NCBI RefSeq assembly: GCF_027111255.2
Contig: NZ_CP114285.2
Location: forward strand, 3,844,001-3,908,000
Direction: 5' to 3'
Source: Flavobacterium flavigenum
GTDB taxonomy: Bacteria > Bacteroidota > Bacteroidia > Flavobacteriales > Flavobacteriaceae
Length of the DNA: 64,000 nucleotides
Shown: in pieces, positions 31,481 through 40,015 of the stretch
Layout of the letters: every line of letters begins with the position of its first letter
Numbering within the stretch: position 1 is the stretch's first letter
Program-made: the position numbers and the translations under genes
Notes under the pieces: generated by a model
What the model was told of the DNA's origin: nothing
Seen by the model: the letters and a program-made list of their open reading frames with translations, nothing else
The model's database searches: none

Positions 31481-33997
31481 ATGATTAAAGTAATAGTAGT
31501 TGGAAACGGGATGGTAGGTTATAAATTCTGTGAAAAATTTATAGCAAAATCGGGACAGGAGAATTATCAGATTACCGTATTTGGGGAAGAGCCAAGACGT
31601 GCTTATGATCGTGTTCACTTAAGTGAATACTTTGGAGGTAAGACGGCTGATGATTTGTCGTTGTCAACAAGTGAATGGTACGCAGATAATAATATTACTT
31701 TAAATACTTCTGAATTAGTTACTGATATTAACAGAGAAGAAAAAACAATTCATACGCATTTAGAAAAAACGCATAAGTACGACTACTTAGTCCTTGCAAC
31801 CGGATCGTCAGCTTTTGTTCCTCCAATTGACGGAGTAGAAAAAGAAGGTGTTTTTGTATACCGTACCATTGAGGATCTTGATGCAATTATGTCGTATGCT
31901 AAAAAAATAAAACAAAAAGGTGCTACTGAAGCTGCTGTTTTAGGGGGAGGTTTGTTAGGTCTGGAAGCTGCAAAAGCGGTTCGTGATTTAGGACTGAATC
32001 CTCATGTTGTGGAATTTGCTCCGCGTTTGATGCCAAGACAATTGGACAAAGGTGCCAGTGATATGCTGCAGTCAAAAATTGAAGAACTAAATATTGGAAT
32101 TCATCTTAATAAAGCTACTCAGTATATTGATGGAAAAGAACGCATAACGGGAATGATGTTTGCCGATGATGAGTTGTTAAAAGTGGATATGTTGGTTATT
32201 TCTGCCGGAATCAAACCGCGTGATGAGCTGGCAAGAGTTTCGGGACTTGAAGTTGGTTTGCGTGGCGGAGTTGTGGTAAACAATCAAATGCAGACATCAG
32301 ATCCTTCTATTTTTGCTATCGGAGAGGTGGCGCTTTATAATCAAAATATTTATGGTCTTGTTGCTCCTGGTTATGAAATGGCCGATGTTGCTGCAGAACA
32401 AATCTTAAATGGTTCTGGTTCTAAAACCATGAGAGAAACCATCGATATGTCGACACAATTGAAATTAATTGGTGTTGAAGTGGCGAGTTTTGGTGATCCT
32501 TTTATTGAAAATGATGAGGTAACCGCTATTATTTATGAAAATAAATTATCAGGAATTTATAAAAGAATCAATGTAACTAAAGATTCTAAAACCTTATTAG
32601 GCGGAATTTTAGTGGGTGATTCAAGTGATTATAATTCGCTTTTCCAGATTTATAACAATGCAATGGCGCTGCCTAAAAACCCTGAAGATTTGATTTTAGG
32701 ATCAAGAGATGGTTCTGAAAGCTCAGCCGTAGGTGCAATGGATTTACCTGATACTGCTGTAATTTGTTCTTGTGAAAATGTAACTAAAGGCGCCATCTGC
32801 TGTTCTATTTTAGATGAAACCTGTTCCAGTTTTTCAGATGTTGTAAAACTGACCAAAGCGACTTCAGGTTGTGGAGGATGTAAGCCAATGGTTTCTGATT
32901 TGGTAAAAGCAGCTCAGAAATCTATGGGTAAAGAAGTAAAAGATGTGATCTGCGAACACTTCAACTATACACGTCAGGAGTTGTTTGATTTAGTTAAAAT
33001 AAATAAATACAATAATTTTTATGATGTAATCGATCATCACGGAAAAGGTGATGGGTGTGAGGTTTGTAAGCCTGTAATTGCTTCGATTTTCTCAAGTATT
33101 TACAACGATACGGCAAATAAACACGTTACGACTCAGGATACAAACGACAGATTTTTGGCTAACATTCAAAGAAACGGAACTTATTCTGTGGTGCCAAGAG
33201 TTGCCGGAGGAGAAATTACGGCTGAGAAATTAATCGTAATTGGAGAGGTTGCTAAACAATTTGATTTGTATACCAAAATTACTGGAGCACAGCGTGTCGA
33301 TTTATTTGGGGCACATTTAGATGATCTTCCTAAAATATGGAAAGTATTAATCGACAATGGTTTTGAAAGTGGCCACGCTTATGGAAAATCATTAAGAGCT
33401 GTAAAAAGCTGTGTCGGAAACGCATGGTGTCGTTACGGAATGGACGATAGTGCCGGTTTTGCCATCGAATTAGAAAACAGATACAAAGGAATTCGTTCTC
33501 CGCATAAATTAAAAGGAGGTGTATCTGCTTGTATTCGTGAATGTGCCGAGGCCCGTGGAAAAGATTTTGGTTTAATTGCTGTAGAAGGTGGCTGGAACCT
33601 GTATATTGCCGGAAACGGTGGAGCCAATCCAAAACATGCAGTTTTACTGGCTGAGCAAATTGACAAAGAAACAGTTATTAAATATATGGACCGCTTTTTA
33701 ATGTACTATATCCGTACTGCCGGTCCGCTAATCAGAACATCAACCTGGCTGGAGAAACTGGACGGAGGTTTGGATTACTTAAAAGAAGTAATTATCGAAG
33801 ACAGTTTAGGTATATGCGAAACTTTAGAAGCTGAAATGCAGACTTTGGTGAATACATTTGAATGTGAGTGGAAACAGGTTCTTGAAAAACCAAGATTGCT
33901 GAAACGCTTCAGTCACTTTGTAAACTCAGATGAAAAAGATGATAATATTGCTTTTGTTCCTTTAAGAGATCAAAAAATGCCAAAAGCATGGTCATAA
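31481..33997 (+). CDS. nirB: Nitrite reductase [NAD(P)H] large subunit
   Basis: Six-electron reduction of nitrite to ammonium in the cytoplasm. Domain order: an N-terminal FAD/NAD(P) oxidoreductase (VVGNGMVGYKF, then AVLGGGLLGLEAA near 148); two BFD-like [2Fe-2S] modules (ICSCENVTKGA ... SGCGGCKPMV near 425-470, and a second ending GDGCEVCKPVI); and the sirohaem/[4Fe-4S] half (CVGNAWCRYG ... CIRECAEARGKD, near 643-690). The 838-residue length is normal. It heads locus 1: nirD, DUF4202 and a NarX-like kinase follow. The promoter shows a striking match to that of the nitrate reductase gene 23 kb away. Confidence 0.94.
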   Translation: MIKVIVVGNGMVGYKFCEKFIAKSGQENYQITVFGEEPRRAYDRVHLSEYFGGKTADDLSLSTSEWYADNNITLNTSELVTDINREEKTIHTHLEKTHKYDYLVLATGSSAFVPPIDGVEKEGVFVYRTIEDLDAIMSYAKKIKQKGATEAAVLGGGLLGLEAAKAVRDLGLNPHVVEFAPRLMPRQLDKGASDMLQSKIEELNIGIHLNKATQYIDGKERITGMMFADDELLKVDMLVISAGIKPRDELARVSGLEVGLRGGVVVNNQMQTSDPSIFAIGEVALYNQNIYGLVAPGYEMADVAAEQILNGSGSKTMRETIDMSTQLKLIGVEVASFGDPFIENDEVTAIIYENKLSGIYKRINVTKDSKTLLGGILVGDSSDYNSLFQIYNNAMALPKNPEDLILGSRDGSESSAVGAMDLPDTAVICSCENVTKGAICCSILDETCSSFSDVVKLTKATSGCGGCKPMVSDLVKAAQKSMGKEVKDVICEHFNYTRQELFDLVKINKYNNFYDVIDHHGKGDGCEVCKPVIASIFSSIYNDTANKHVTTQDTNDRFLANIQRNGTYSVVPRVAGGEITAEKLIVIGEVAKQFDLYTKITGAQRVDLFGAHLDDLPKIWKVLIDNGFESGHAYGKSLRAVKSCVGNAWCRYGMDDSAGFAIELENRYKGIRSPHKLKGGVSACIRECAEARGKDFGLIAVEGGWNLYIAGNGGANPKHAVLLAEQIDKETVIKYMDRFLMYYIRTAGPLIRTSTWLEKLDGGLDYLKEVIIEDSLGICETLEAEMQTLVNTFECEWKQVLEKPRLLKRFSHFVNSDEKDDNIAFVPLRDQKMPKAWS

Positions 33998-34003
33998 TAT
34001 TTA

Positions 34004-34127
34004 ACGCATAGAAACATAGATTTTATAAACTCAAAAAGACATTTATTATACAAATAGCTATTATCAGAAACCACTTTCTTTTGAGTTCTTTTCCAATAAT
34101 TAAAATCTATGTTTCTGTGTGTTTAAA
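34004..34127. repeat. Long inverted repeat in the nirB-nirD gap
   Basis: The left arm ACGCATAGAAACATAGATTTT (with AACTCAAAA further in) is complementary to a right arm containing TTGAGTT and AAAATCTATGTTTCTGTGTG. The same words recur at 45908-46044. It lies between two genes expected to be co-expressed and could form a stem in the mRNA. Confidence 0.65.
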
Positions 34128-34244
34128 AAAGTTTAAAAAACAGAATTAACGATTGCTGTCCTCTTACCCTCTTTTTTACTGCACCATCAAACTCTCTTGA
34201 TTGTAAAGGGAGGGATAAGAACACAGACTATAAATACAACCAAA

Positions 34245-34622
34245 ATGGAAGAAATTTTAAACCAATACGAAACTGTGCATCCAAGTGATGCCAAAATATG
34301 GTTCAAAGCCGGCAATGTGAGCGATTTTCCAACTAACCGTGGCGGTTGCATCAAATACAAAAACAAACAAATTGCCGTTTTTAATTTTGCACGCCGAAAT
34401 GAATGGTATGCTTGTCAAAACGCTTGTCCGCATAAAATGGAAATGGTATTGTCAAGAGGGATGACTGGATCTGCTGATGATATTCCTAAAATTGCCTGTC
34501 CAATGCATAAAAAAACGTTTTCATTAGTTGATGGTTCCAACCTGAATGGCGATGATTTAAAAATTGCAACCTATCCGGTTAAAATTGTTGAAGACGAAGT
34601 ATTCGTTGGCTTTTTAGATTAA
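34245..34622 (+). CDS. nirD: Nitrite reductase small subunit, Rieske type
   Basis: About 125 residues. A Rieske-like fold with both halves of a classical [2Fe-2S] ligand set: CPH (in ACQNACPHKME) and CPMH (in IACPMHKKTF), a C-x-H ... C-x2-H pattern that is missing in E. coli NirD. It would pair with NirB. The ATG at 34245 (MEEILNQYET) is preferred to a TTG 16 codons upstream, because the upstream extension is not conserved-looking and lies in the leader. It stands 247 bases after nirB, past an inverted repeat, and 33 bases before the DUF4202 gene. Confidence 0.9.
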   Translation: MEEILNQYETVHPSDAKIWFKAGNVSDFPTNRGGCIKYKNKQIAVFNFARRNEWYACQNACPHKMEMVLSRGMTGSADDIPKIACPMHKKTFSLVDGSNLNGDDLKIATYPVKIVEDEVFVGFLD

Positions 34623-34655
34623 TTATGTATATTTGAAAATATATTTTCAATAAAA

Positions 34656-35240
34656 ATGAATACACCTTTTCAGAAAGCAAGTGAGTGGATTGATGCCGAA
34701 AATGCCCAGGACCCAAATATAGAAGTTGATCACAATACTGAATATCCAAAAGAGCTTTTATACTCAAACAGGATGTACGAAAAACTGATGCAGTTTTGTC
34801 CTGAAGCTTCAGAAGAGGTTCAGATTGCTTCAAAAGCGCAGCACATCTGCCGATGGAAAGTTGCCCGCGAATCCTATCCAATGGATCGTGTAGGGTATTT
34901 GAGATGGAGAGAAGACCTGAAAAAATTTCATGCCAAAACTACTGCTGAAATTCTCGAAAGAGCGGGATATGAGCAAACTTTTATTGATCGTGTTTCCTTT
35001 TTAATTGAAAAAAAATTACTTAAAAAAGATGCTGAAACCCAATTGCTGGAAGATGTAATTTGTCTGGTATTCTTAGATTATTACTTAGAGCCGTTTGTTG
35101 AAAAGCATGATGATGAAAAACTAAAAAATATCATCAAAAAAACCTGGGATAAAATGTCTGAAAGAGGACATCAGGAAGCCTTAAAAATCAACTACTCCGA
35201 AGAGAACTTAAAATTGATAAAAGCATCTTTGGGATTATAA
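34656..35240 (+). CDS. DUF4202-domain protein linked to nitrite reductase
   Basis: A 194-residue, largely helical protein of the DUF4202 family. It has a conserved-looking core: a histidine pair in AQHICRWKVARESYPMDRVG, then RYLRWREDLKKFH-type and a C-terminal DVICLVFLDYYLEPF helix. The spaced His and Asp residues (also HDDE) could form a metal site, which is my inference. It lies in the nir operon directly before the sensor kinase gene. The function is unknown, but location suggests a role in nitrite or ammonia metabolism. Confidence 0.85.
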   Translation: MNTPFQKASEWIDAENAQDPNIEVDHNTEYPKELLYSNRMYEKLMQFCPEASEEVQIASKAQHICRWKVARESYPMDRVGYLRWREDLKKFHAKTTAEILERAGYEQTFIDRVSFLIEKKLLKKDAETQLLEDVICLVFLDYYLEPFVEKHDDEKLKNIIKKTWDKMSERGHQEALKINYSEENLKLIKASLGL

Positions 35241-35254
35241 TCTGATTTTATAAA

Positions 35255-37117
35255 ATGAGCGGAAGCAAATTCCATTTCCGCTATAACAAACAGAAGCTTC
35301 GAATGAAAAAAGGCAGTCAGGAAGTAGCGGAAAAAATTACTTTCAAAAATCTACGACGTTTGTATTTTTTTGCACTCTGGACTATTGCTATAACCATTAT
35401 TTTAAGTCAGCTTTTAATTCAGTACAACTTAAAACAGCAGCTCAGCGATTCTAAAATCATCAATATTTCAGGAAAGCAAAGAATGCTGAGCCAGCGGATT
35501 ACCAAAGAAATTTTAATTTTAAATTTTGTTTCGGATACTTCTCCAAAGAAAGAAATTGCACATGTACGAAATGTTTTAGCACTTTGGAAAACCAATCAGA
35601 GTGCATTAGAAAATGGCAGTGACAGCCTTGCTTTTCCGAAAGAAAAAAGTGAAGCCCTTTCTAAGTTATATGCAGAAATAAAACCGAGCTTCAATACTAT
35701 AGTAGAGTCGGTGAATCTGTTTCTTTTAAATCTGGAACAAAAAAAGAACAGCTACGATAATCAAAAACTGGTACAGGAAATTCTAAAAAACGAAGGAATC
35801 TTTCTTTCGAAAATGAATGAAATTGTAACCCAATACGATAAAGAAGCACATGAAAAAGTAACAGAACAGCGCAAAACGGAATATTGGATTTTCGGATTTA
35901 CATTGCTGGTCCTGATTCTGGAATTCTTTTTTATCTTTAAGCCTACCAACAAAAAAATTGAAAAACTTATAGCTAAACTTTTATCTTCTGAAAAGAAGGC
36001 CTTAAAGCTTGCTTATGATACTGAAATCATCAGCGAGATAAAGGAAAACTCTGTAAAAGAGCTGAAATCGCTGAATTATGCGATGGAAAACACCCTTCTT
36101 TATTGCCGTATTGCACCCGACGGCTCTATCATTCACGTAGGTGAAAAATTTGCCAAACTTTTAAATTATACCAAATTTTCTTCGAATAAAACTTTTTCAC
36201 AGGTTTTAACGACTGATGAAAAAGAACAGCGCAATATCGACCGTATTATTTTTGAAAAACAAAGAAGCGGCTGGCAGGGCGAAATCAAAATTCACAGCCG
36301 GGAAGATCAGACGATTTGGCTGGATTTATCCATGGTTCCGGTAATGATTAAAAAGGACGAACTAGAACTTTTAATTGTCTGTTTTAATATTACCGAACGT
36401 AAAAAAGCACAACGGGAAGTTGAACGGCTAAACATTGAAAACAGTACAGAAAAAATCAATCAGCAAAAGATTATTTCGAGTAAAATTGTAGAAAATCAGG
36501 AAAACGAACAAAACCGTATTGCCAAAGAAATTCATGACGGGATAGGGCAGATGCTGACCGGATTAAAATTTAGCCTGGAGAGTATTAACCTGGATGATAA
36601 AGAGAAATCTGCTCAGAAAATTGAATATCTGAAGAAACTTTCACTCGATATTATAAAAGGTGTCCGAACTGCAACTTTTAATTTGATGCCACCCGAATTA
36701 AGTGACCACGGAATCGTTTCTTCAATCGCAAAACTCACGCAGGAACTTTCCAAGTTGACAGGAAAAGAAATTCTTTTTTACAATAAAACCGACTTTGACC
36801 AGCGCTTAGATTCTTTGATTGAAATAAATATTTACCGCCTGACTCAGGAAGCGATCAATAATGCGATAAAATATGCAGAATCAACACACATTATTGTCCA
36901 GCTTTCCCACAGTGAAACTTTATTAAGCATTATCATTGACGATAACGGAAAAGGCTTTGACAAGACAGCGGTTGAAAAAAAGCGAAACAGTGAATCCGGA
37001 ATGGGATTATTGTTTATGAACGAGAGAATTCAGTATATCAACGGGCGTGTATTTATAAATTCGATTCCGGGAGAAGGAACCAGGATTACGTTTAATATTC
37101 CGATTTCTAAATTATAA
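35255..37117 (+). CDS. NarX-like sensor histidine kinase (PilJ-type sensor + PAS + HisKA_3)
   Basis: Residues about 38-57 and 208-230 are membrane helices enclosing a PilJ/NarX-type periplasmic sensor with the P-box-like motif ISGKQRMLSQRI at 71-82, the nitrate-binding region in E. coli NarX. A PAS-like segment follows (about 270-390, CFNITERKKAQREVE at its end). The HisKA_3 phosphoacceptor is H427 in KEIHDGIGQML, and the ATPase N-box QEAINNAIKYAESTH is near 530. There is no cognate regulator next to it. The nearest orphan NarL-type regulator is at 63119-63778. M17 (35303) is an alternative start. Confidence 0.9.
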   Translation: MSGSKFHFRYNKQKLRMKKGSQEVAEKITFKNLRRLYFFALWTIAITIILSQLLIQYNLKQQLSDSKIINISGKQRMLSQRITKEILILNFVSDTSPKKEIAHVRNVLALWKTNQSALENGSDSLAFPKEKSEALSKLYAEIKPSFNTIVESVNLFLLNLEQKKNSYDNQKLVQEILKNEGIFLSKMNEIVTQYDKEAHEKVTEQRKTEYWIFGFTLLVLILEFFFIFKPTNKKIEKLIAKLLSSEKKALKLAYDTEIISEIKENSVKELKSLNYAMENTLLYCRIAPDGSIIHVGEKFAKLLNYTKFSSNKTFSQVLTTDEKEQRNIDRIIFEKQRSGWQGEIKIHSREDQTIWLDLSMVPVMIKKDELELLIVCFNITERKKAQREVERLNIENSTEKINQQKIISSKIVENQENEQNRIAKEIHDGIGQMLTGLKFSLESINLDDKEKSAQKIEYLKKLSLDIIKGVRTATFNLMPPELSDHGIVSSIAKLTQELSKLTGKEILFYNKTDFDQRLDSLIEINIYRLTQEAINNAIKYAESTHIIVQLSHSETLLSIIIDDNGKGFDKTAVEKKRNSESGMGLLFMNERIQYINGRVFINSIPGEGTRITFNIPISKL

Positions 37118-37313
37118 AATTAGATAATTTGGAAATTTAGAAATGTGTCAATTAGACAATTTAATTCAGAATAAACTTTTATAAAAAATGAAGTTTGTAT
37201 TCTTAGTTTAATTCTTAGCAAACTTTGCGGTTAAAATTAAATCCGCTAATCTTCAAAATCTGTCTTAGAATAAAATCCATTTTATTTATCTTTACTTTTT
37301 AAAATTAATATCA

Positions 37314-37802
37314 ATGGAATCCAAAGGCTGCCTTCTAAAATATTCTATTATTGCAGGATTTTTGGTGTCACTTATTTTTCCGGTATTAATTTTTTCGAAA
37401 AGCCTTTTTATCGATTTATGTATTCAGATATGTGATTTCGGCTTATTTTGGAATCCAATCTTTTCGGGAATTCTTTTTCCTTTATTTATAGCTTTTCTTT
37501 TCTGGCATTCAGCAAATAAACTGAGCTTTTCATTAAATCAAATCTCCTATTTTAAAGCTTGCTCCCAATTTTCTTTTGGGATTAGTTCAAAACTTATTAT
37601 AGCTCTTTTTACACTTTATATAATTGGACAATTCGTTAATGGATTATCAGTTGTATTAAAATCACAGATTCCATATATTGTTGCATTTTCGTTACTAATG
37701 ATTCTTTTTTTATCATTTATATTAATGATGCTGACTTTTTTAAGCAGCTTAGTAATTGTGAAAATCAGCCAAAACTCCCAACCTTTAAACGAAACAAAAT
37801 GA
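37314..37802 (+). CDS. Uncharacterised four-helix membrane protein
   Basis: A 162-residue protein with four predicted membrane helices (about 9-30, 45-65, 88-110 and 118-150). It has the layout of the small DUF4199-like Bacteroidota membrane proteins, but I cannot assign it. Its last codon overlaps the ATG of purT (ATGA), so it is the first gene of a four-gene operon with purT, a DUF6370 protein and a Crp-family regulator. Confidence 0.7.
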   Translation: MESKGCLLKYSIIAGFLVSLIFPVLIFSKSLFIDLCIQICDFGLFWNPIFSGILFPLFIAFLFWHSANKLSFSLNQISYFKACSQFSFGISSKLIIALFTLYIIGQFVNGLSVVLKSQIPYIVAFSLLMILFLSFILMMLTFLSSLVIVKISQNSQPLNETK

Positions 37803-38959
37803 AAATACTACTCCTAGGTTCAGGCGAATTAGGCAAAGAATTTACTATTGCCGCACAACGAATCGGACAAACCATAATCGCAGTTGACAGTTACGAAAAT
37901 GCCCCGGCAATGCAGGTTGCTCATGACTTTGAAGTCATCAACATGCTTGACGGCGAAGCCTTGGACCAAATTGTAGCCAAACACAATCCAGACTTTATAG
38001 TACCCGAAATAGAAGCCATTCGCACCGAACGCTTTTACGATTATGAAAAACAAGGCATTACAGTTGTTCCTTCAGCGAAAGCGGCAAACTTTACTATGAA
38101 CCGTAAAGCCATTCGTGATTTAGCAGCAAAAGAATTAGGTTTAAAAACTGCCAGATATCAATATGCAACATCTGCAGAAGAATTGCAAAAAGCCGTTGCA
38201 GAAGTTGGAATTCCTTGTGTGGTAAAACCATTAATGTCTTCATCAGGAAAAGGCCAATCGACAATTAAAACTCAGGAAGATATTTTAAAAGCCTGGGAAT
38301 ACGCTGTTGCAGGTTCTCGTGGCGATGTCATTGAAGTTATTGTAGAAGCTTTTGTAGATTTCAATTCTGAAATCACACTTTTAACCATTACTCAAAATAA
38401 TAATCCAACGCTGTTTTGTGCTCCAATCGGACACCGACAGGAAAGAGGCGATTATCAGGAAAGCTGGCAGCCTGCTTTGGTTTCAGAAAAGGATTTGTAC
38501 GAAGCGCAGGATATGGCCGAAAAGATTACCGAAGCGCTTGGTGGTGCCGGACTTTTTGGTGTTGAATTTTTCCTGACTAACGAAGGCGTTTATTTCTCTG
38601 AACTTTCACCGCGTCCGCACGATACCGGAATGGTAACTTTAGCAGGAACGCAGAATTTCAACGAATTCGAATTGCATTTACGTGCCATTTTAAGCCTTCC
38701 TATCTTCGAAATTACATTGGAAAAAGCCGGAGCAAGTGCCGTGATTTTGGCTTCAGAAAATTCTGCGAGTCCAACATTTACCGGAATCGAAAAAGTAGCC
38801 GCATTACCTAAAACGGATTTCAGGATTTTTGGGAAACCAACTTCAAGACCTTACCGAAGAATGGGAGTGGTTTTAAGTCATGATTCGCTTTCGACTCCAA
38901 TCAATGAAGTAACAGAACGCGCCAAAGAGACGGCGAAATTAATAACTGTAAATTCTTAA
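37799..38959 (+). CDS. purT: Formate-dependent phosphoribosylglycinamide formyltransferase 2
   Basis: ATP-grasp enzyme for the third step of purine biosynthesis using formate. The 386-residue length is typical. The N-terminal KILLLGSGELGKEFTIAAQR is the preATP-grasp domain. The ATP-grasp core contains PCVVKPLMSSSGKGQSTIKT (about 138-157) and the metal-binding FGVEFFLTNEGVYFSELSPRPHDTG segment (about 259-283, with E and H/D ligands). It overlaps the upstream gene by four bases and precedes the DUF6370 gene by two. Confidence 0.93.
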   Translation: MKILLLGSGELGKEFTIAAQRIGQTIIAVDSYENAPAMQVAHDFEVINMLDGEALDQIVAKHNPDFIVPEIEAIRTERFYDYEKQGITVVPSAKAANFTMNRKAIRDLAAKELGLKTARYQYATSAEELQKAVAEVGIPCVVKPLMSSSGKGQSTIKTQEDILKAWEYAVAGSRGDVIEVIVEAFVDFNSEITLLTITQNNNPTLFCAPIGHRQERGDYQESWQPALVSEKDLYEAQDMAEKITEALGGAGLFGVEFFLTNEGVYFSELSPRPHDTGMVTLAGTQNFNEFELHLRAILSLPIFEITLEKAGASAVILASENSASPTFTGIEKVAALPKTDFRIFGKPTSRPYRRMGVVLSHDSLSTPINEVTERAKETAKLITVNS

Positions 38960-38961
38960 TT

Positions 38962-39282
38962 ATGAAAAATATTTTATTAGCAACTTTCCTTTTCATTGGA
39001 ATTGCTGTTCAGGCACAAAGCAAAAAGAAATTTGATAAACCAACCATCGTAGAAGCTTCCTGCGGAGAATGCCAATTTGGAATGAAAGGTAAAAGCTGTG
39101 ATTTAGCCGTTCGCATTGACGGCAAAAGCTATTTTGTAGACGGAACAACCATTCATGATCACGGAGATGCTCACGCTGAAAAAGGCTTTTGCAATGCCAT
39201 TAGCAAAGCTTTAGTTACCGGAGAAATCGTGAACAATAGATTCAAAGCAACTTCATTTAAACTAATAGAGGAAAAAAAATAA
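38962..39282 (+). CDS. Secreted DUF6370 family protein
   Basis: A 106-residue protein with a signal peptide (MKNILLATFLFIGIAVQA, cleavage before QSKKK). The mature domain carries the compact motif ASCGECQFGMKGKSCDLAVR and HDHGDAHAEKGFCNAI: four cysteines and three histidines that could form a metal or disulphide site. The family is common near Crp-type regulators. It is cotranscribed with the following gene (one-base overlap of stop and start). Confidence 0.8.
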   Translation: MKNILLATFLFIGIAVQAQSKKKFDKPTIVEASCGECQFGMKGKSCDLAVRIDGKSYFVDGTTIHDHGDAHAEKGFCNAISKALVTGEIVNNRFKATSFKLIEEKK

Positions 39283-39857
39283 TGACATTGATTCTTGAAA
39301 ATATTGACAAACATGTTTCGCTGACTCCGGAAGAACAGGCACTTTTTCTGTCCAAATTAGAAACGAACACTTACAAAGCCAAAACAATTTTATTAAACGC
39401 AGGCGAGGTCTGCAAACATTCGTATTTTGTCAATTCGGGAATTTTAAGAAGTTTCAATATCAACGATAATATTGTAGAACACGTTCTTTCTTTCGCCTGC
39501 GAAGGCTGGTGGATGAGCGATATGTACAGTTATTTTTCGCAAAAGCCCGGACAGCTTTTTATTGAAGTTCTGGAGGAATCCGAGGTTGTTTCGTTATCCA
39601 AAGAAAATCAGGAACAATTGTATCTTGAAATTCCGAAGCTGGAACGTTATTTCAGGATTTTAATTGAAAACTCATTAGTTGCTAATCAGCAAAGATTAAT
39701 GGATAACCTGAGTTTACCTGCTGAAGAACGTTTTGAAAAATTTTGTACCAAATACGGTACTCTGGTTCATAAAGTGCCACAAAAACAAATCGCTTCTTTT
39801 ATTGGTGTTACGCCGGAATTTTTTAGTAAAATGAAAGCAAGGCTTTTGAAGAAGTAA
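39282..39857 (+). CDS. Crp/Fnr-family transcriptional regulator
   Basis: A 191-residue protein with a cyclic-nucleotide-binding-like beta barrel (about 25-115; KTILLNAGEVCKHSYFVNSG) and a short winged HTH near the C-terminus (KQIASFIGVTPEFFSKMKAR). It lacks the N-terminal Fnr-type cysteine cluster. It ends the operon of the four-helix membrane protein, purT and DUF6370. The effector is unknown. Its TAATGA junction implies translational coupling. Confidence 0.87.
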   Translation: MTLILENIDKHVSLTPEEQALFLSKLETNTYKAKTILLNAGEVCKHSYFVNSGILRSFNINDNIVEHVLSFACEGWWMSDMYSYFSQKPGQLFIEVLEESEVVSLSKENQEQLYLEIPKLERYFRILIENSLVANQQRLMDNLSLPAEERFEKFCTKYGTLVHKVPQKQIASFIGVTPEFFSKMKARLLKK

Positions 39858-39962
39858 GCTTTATGTTATTGATAAAATTGATTTCAGGGATTTAAAATTA
39901 ATTACAAATAGAAGCAATTTTTAATAATTCATTCCAGGGTTGTTTATTGATTTTTATATACA

Positions 39963-39997
39963 AAAAAAGACTTCTTAAATATGAAGAAGTCTTTTTT
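39963..39997. terminator. Bidirectional terminator between convergent genes
   Basis: AAAAAGACTTCTT and AAGAAGTCTTTTT form a 13-bp stem with a seven-base loop, with A-run and T-run on either side. It closes both the purT operon and the minus-strand LamG gene. Confidence 0.85.
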
Positions 39998-40015
39998 AGT
40001 TAAACCCGTTTTATG

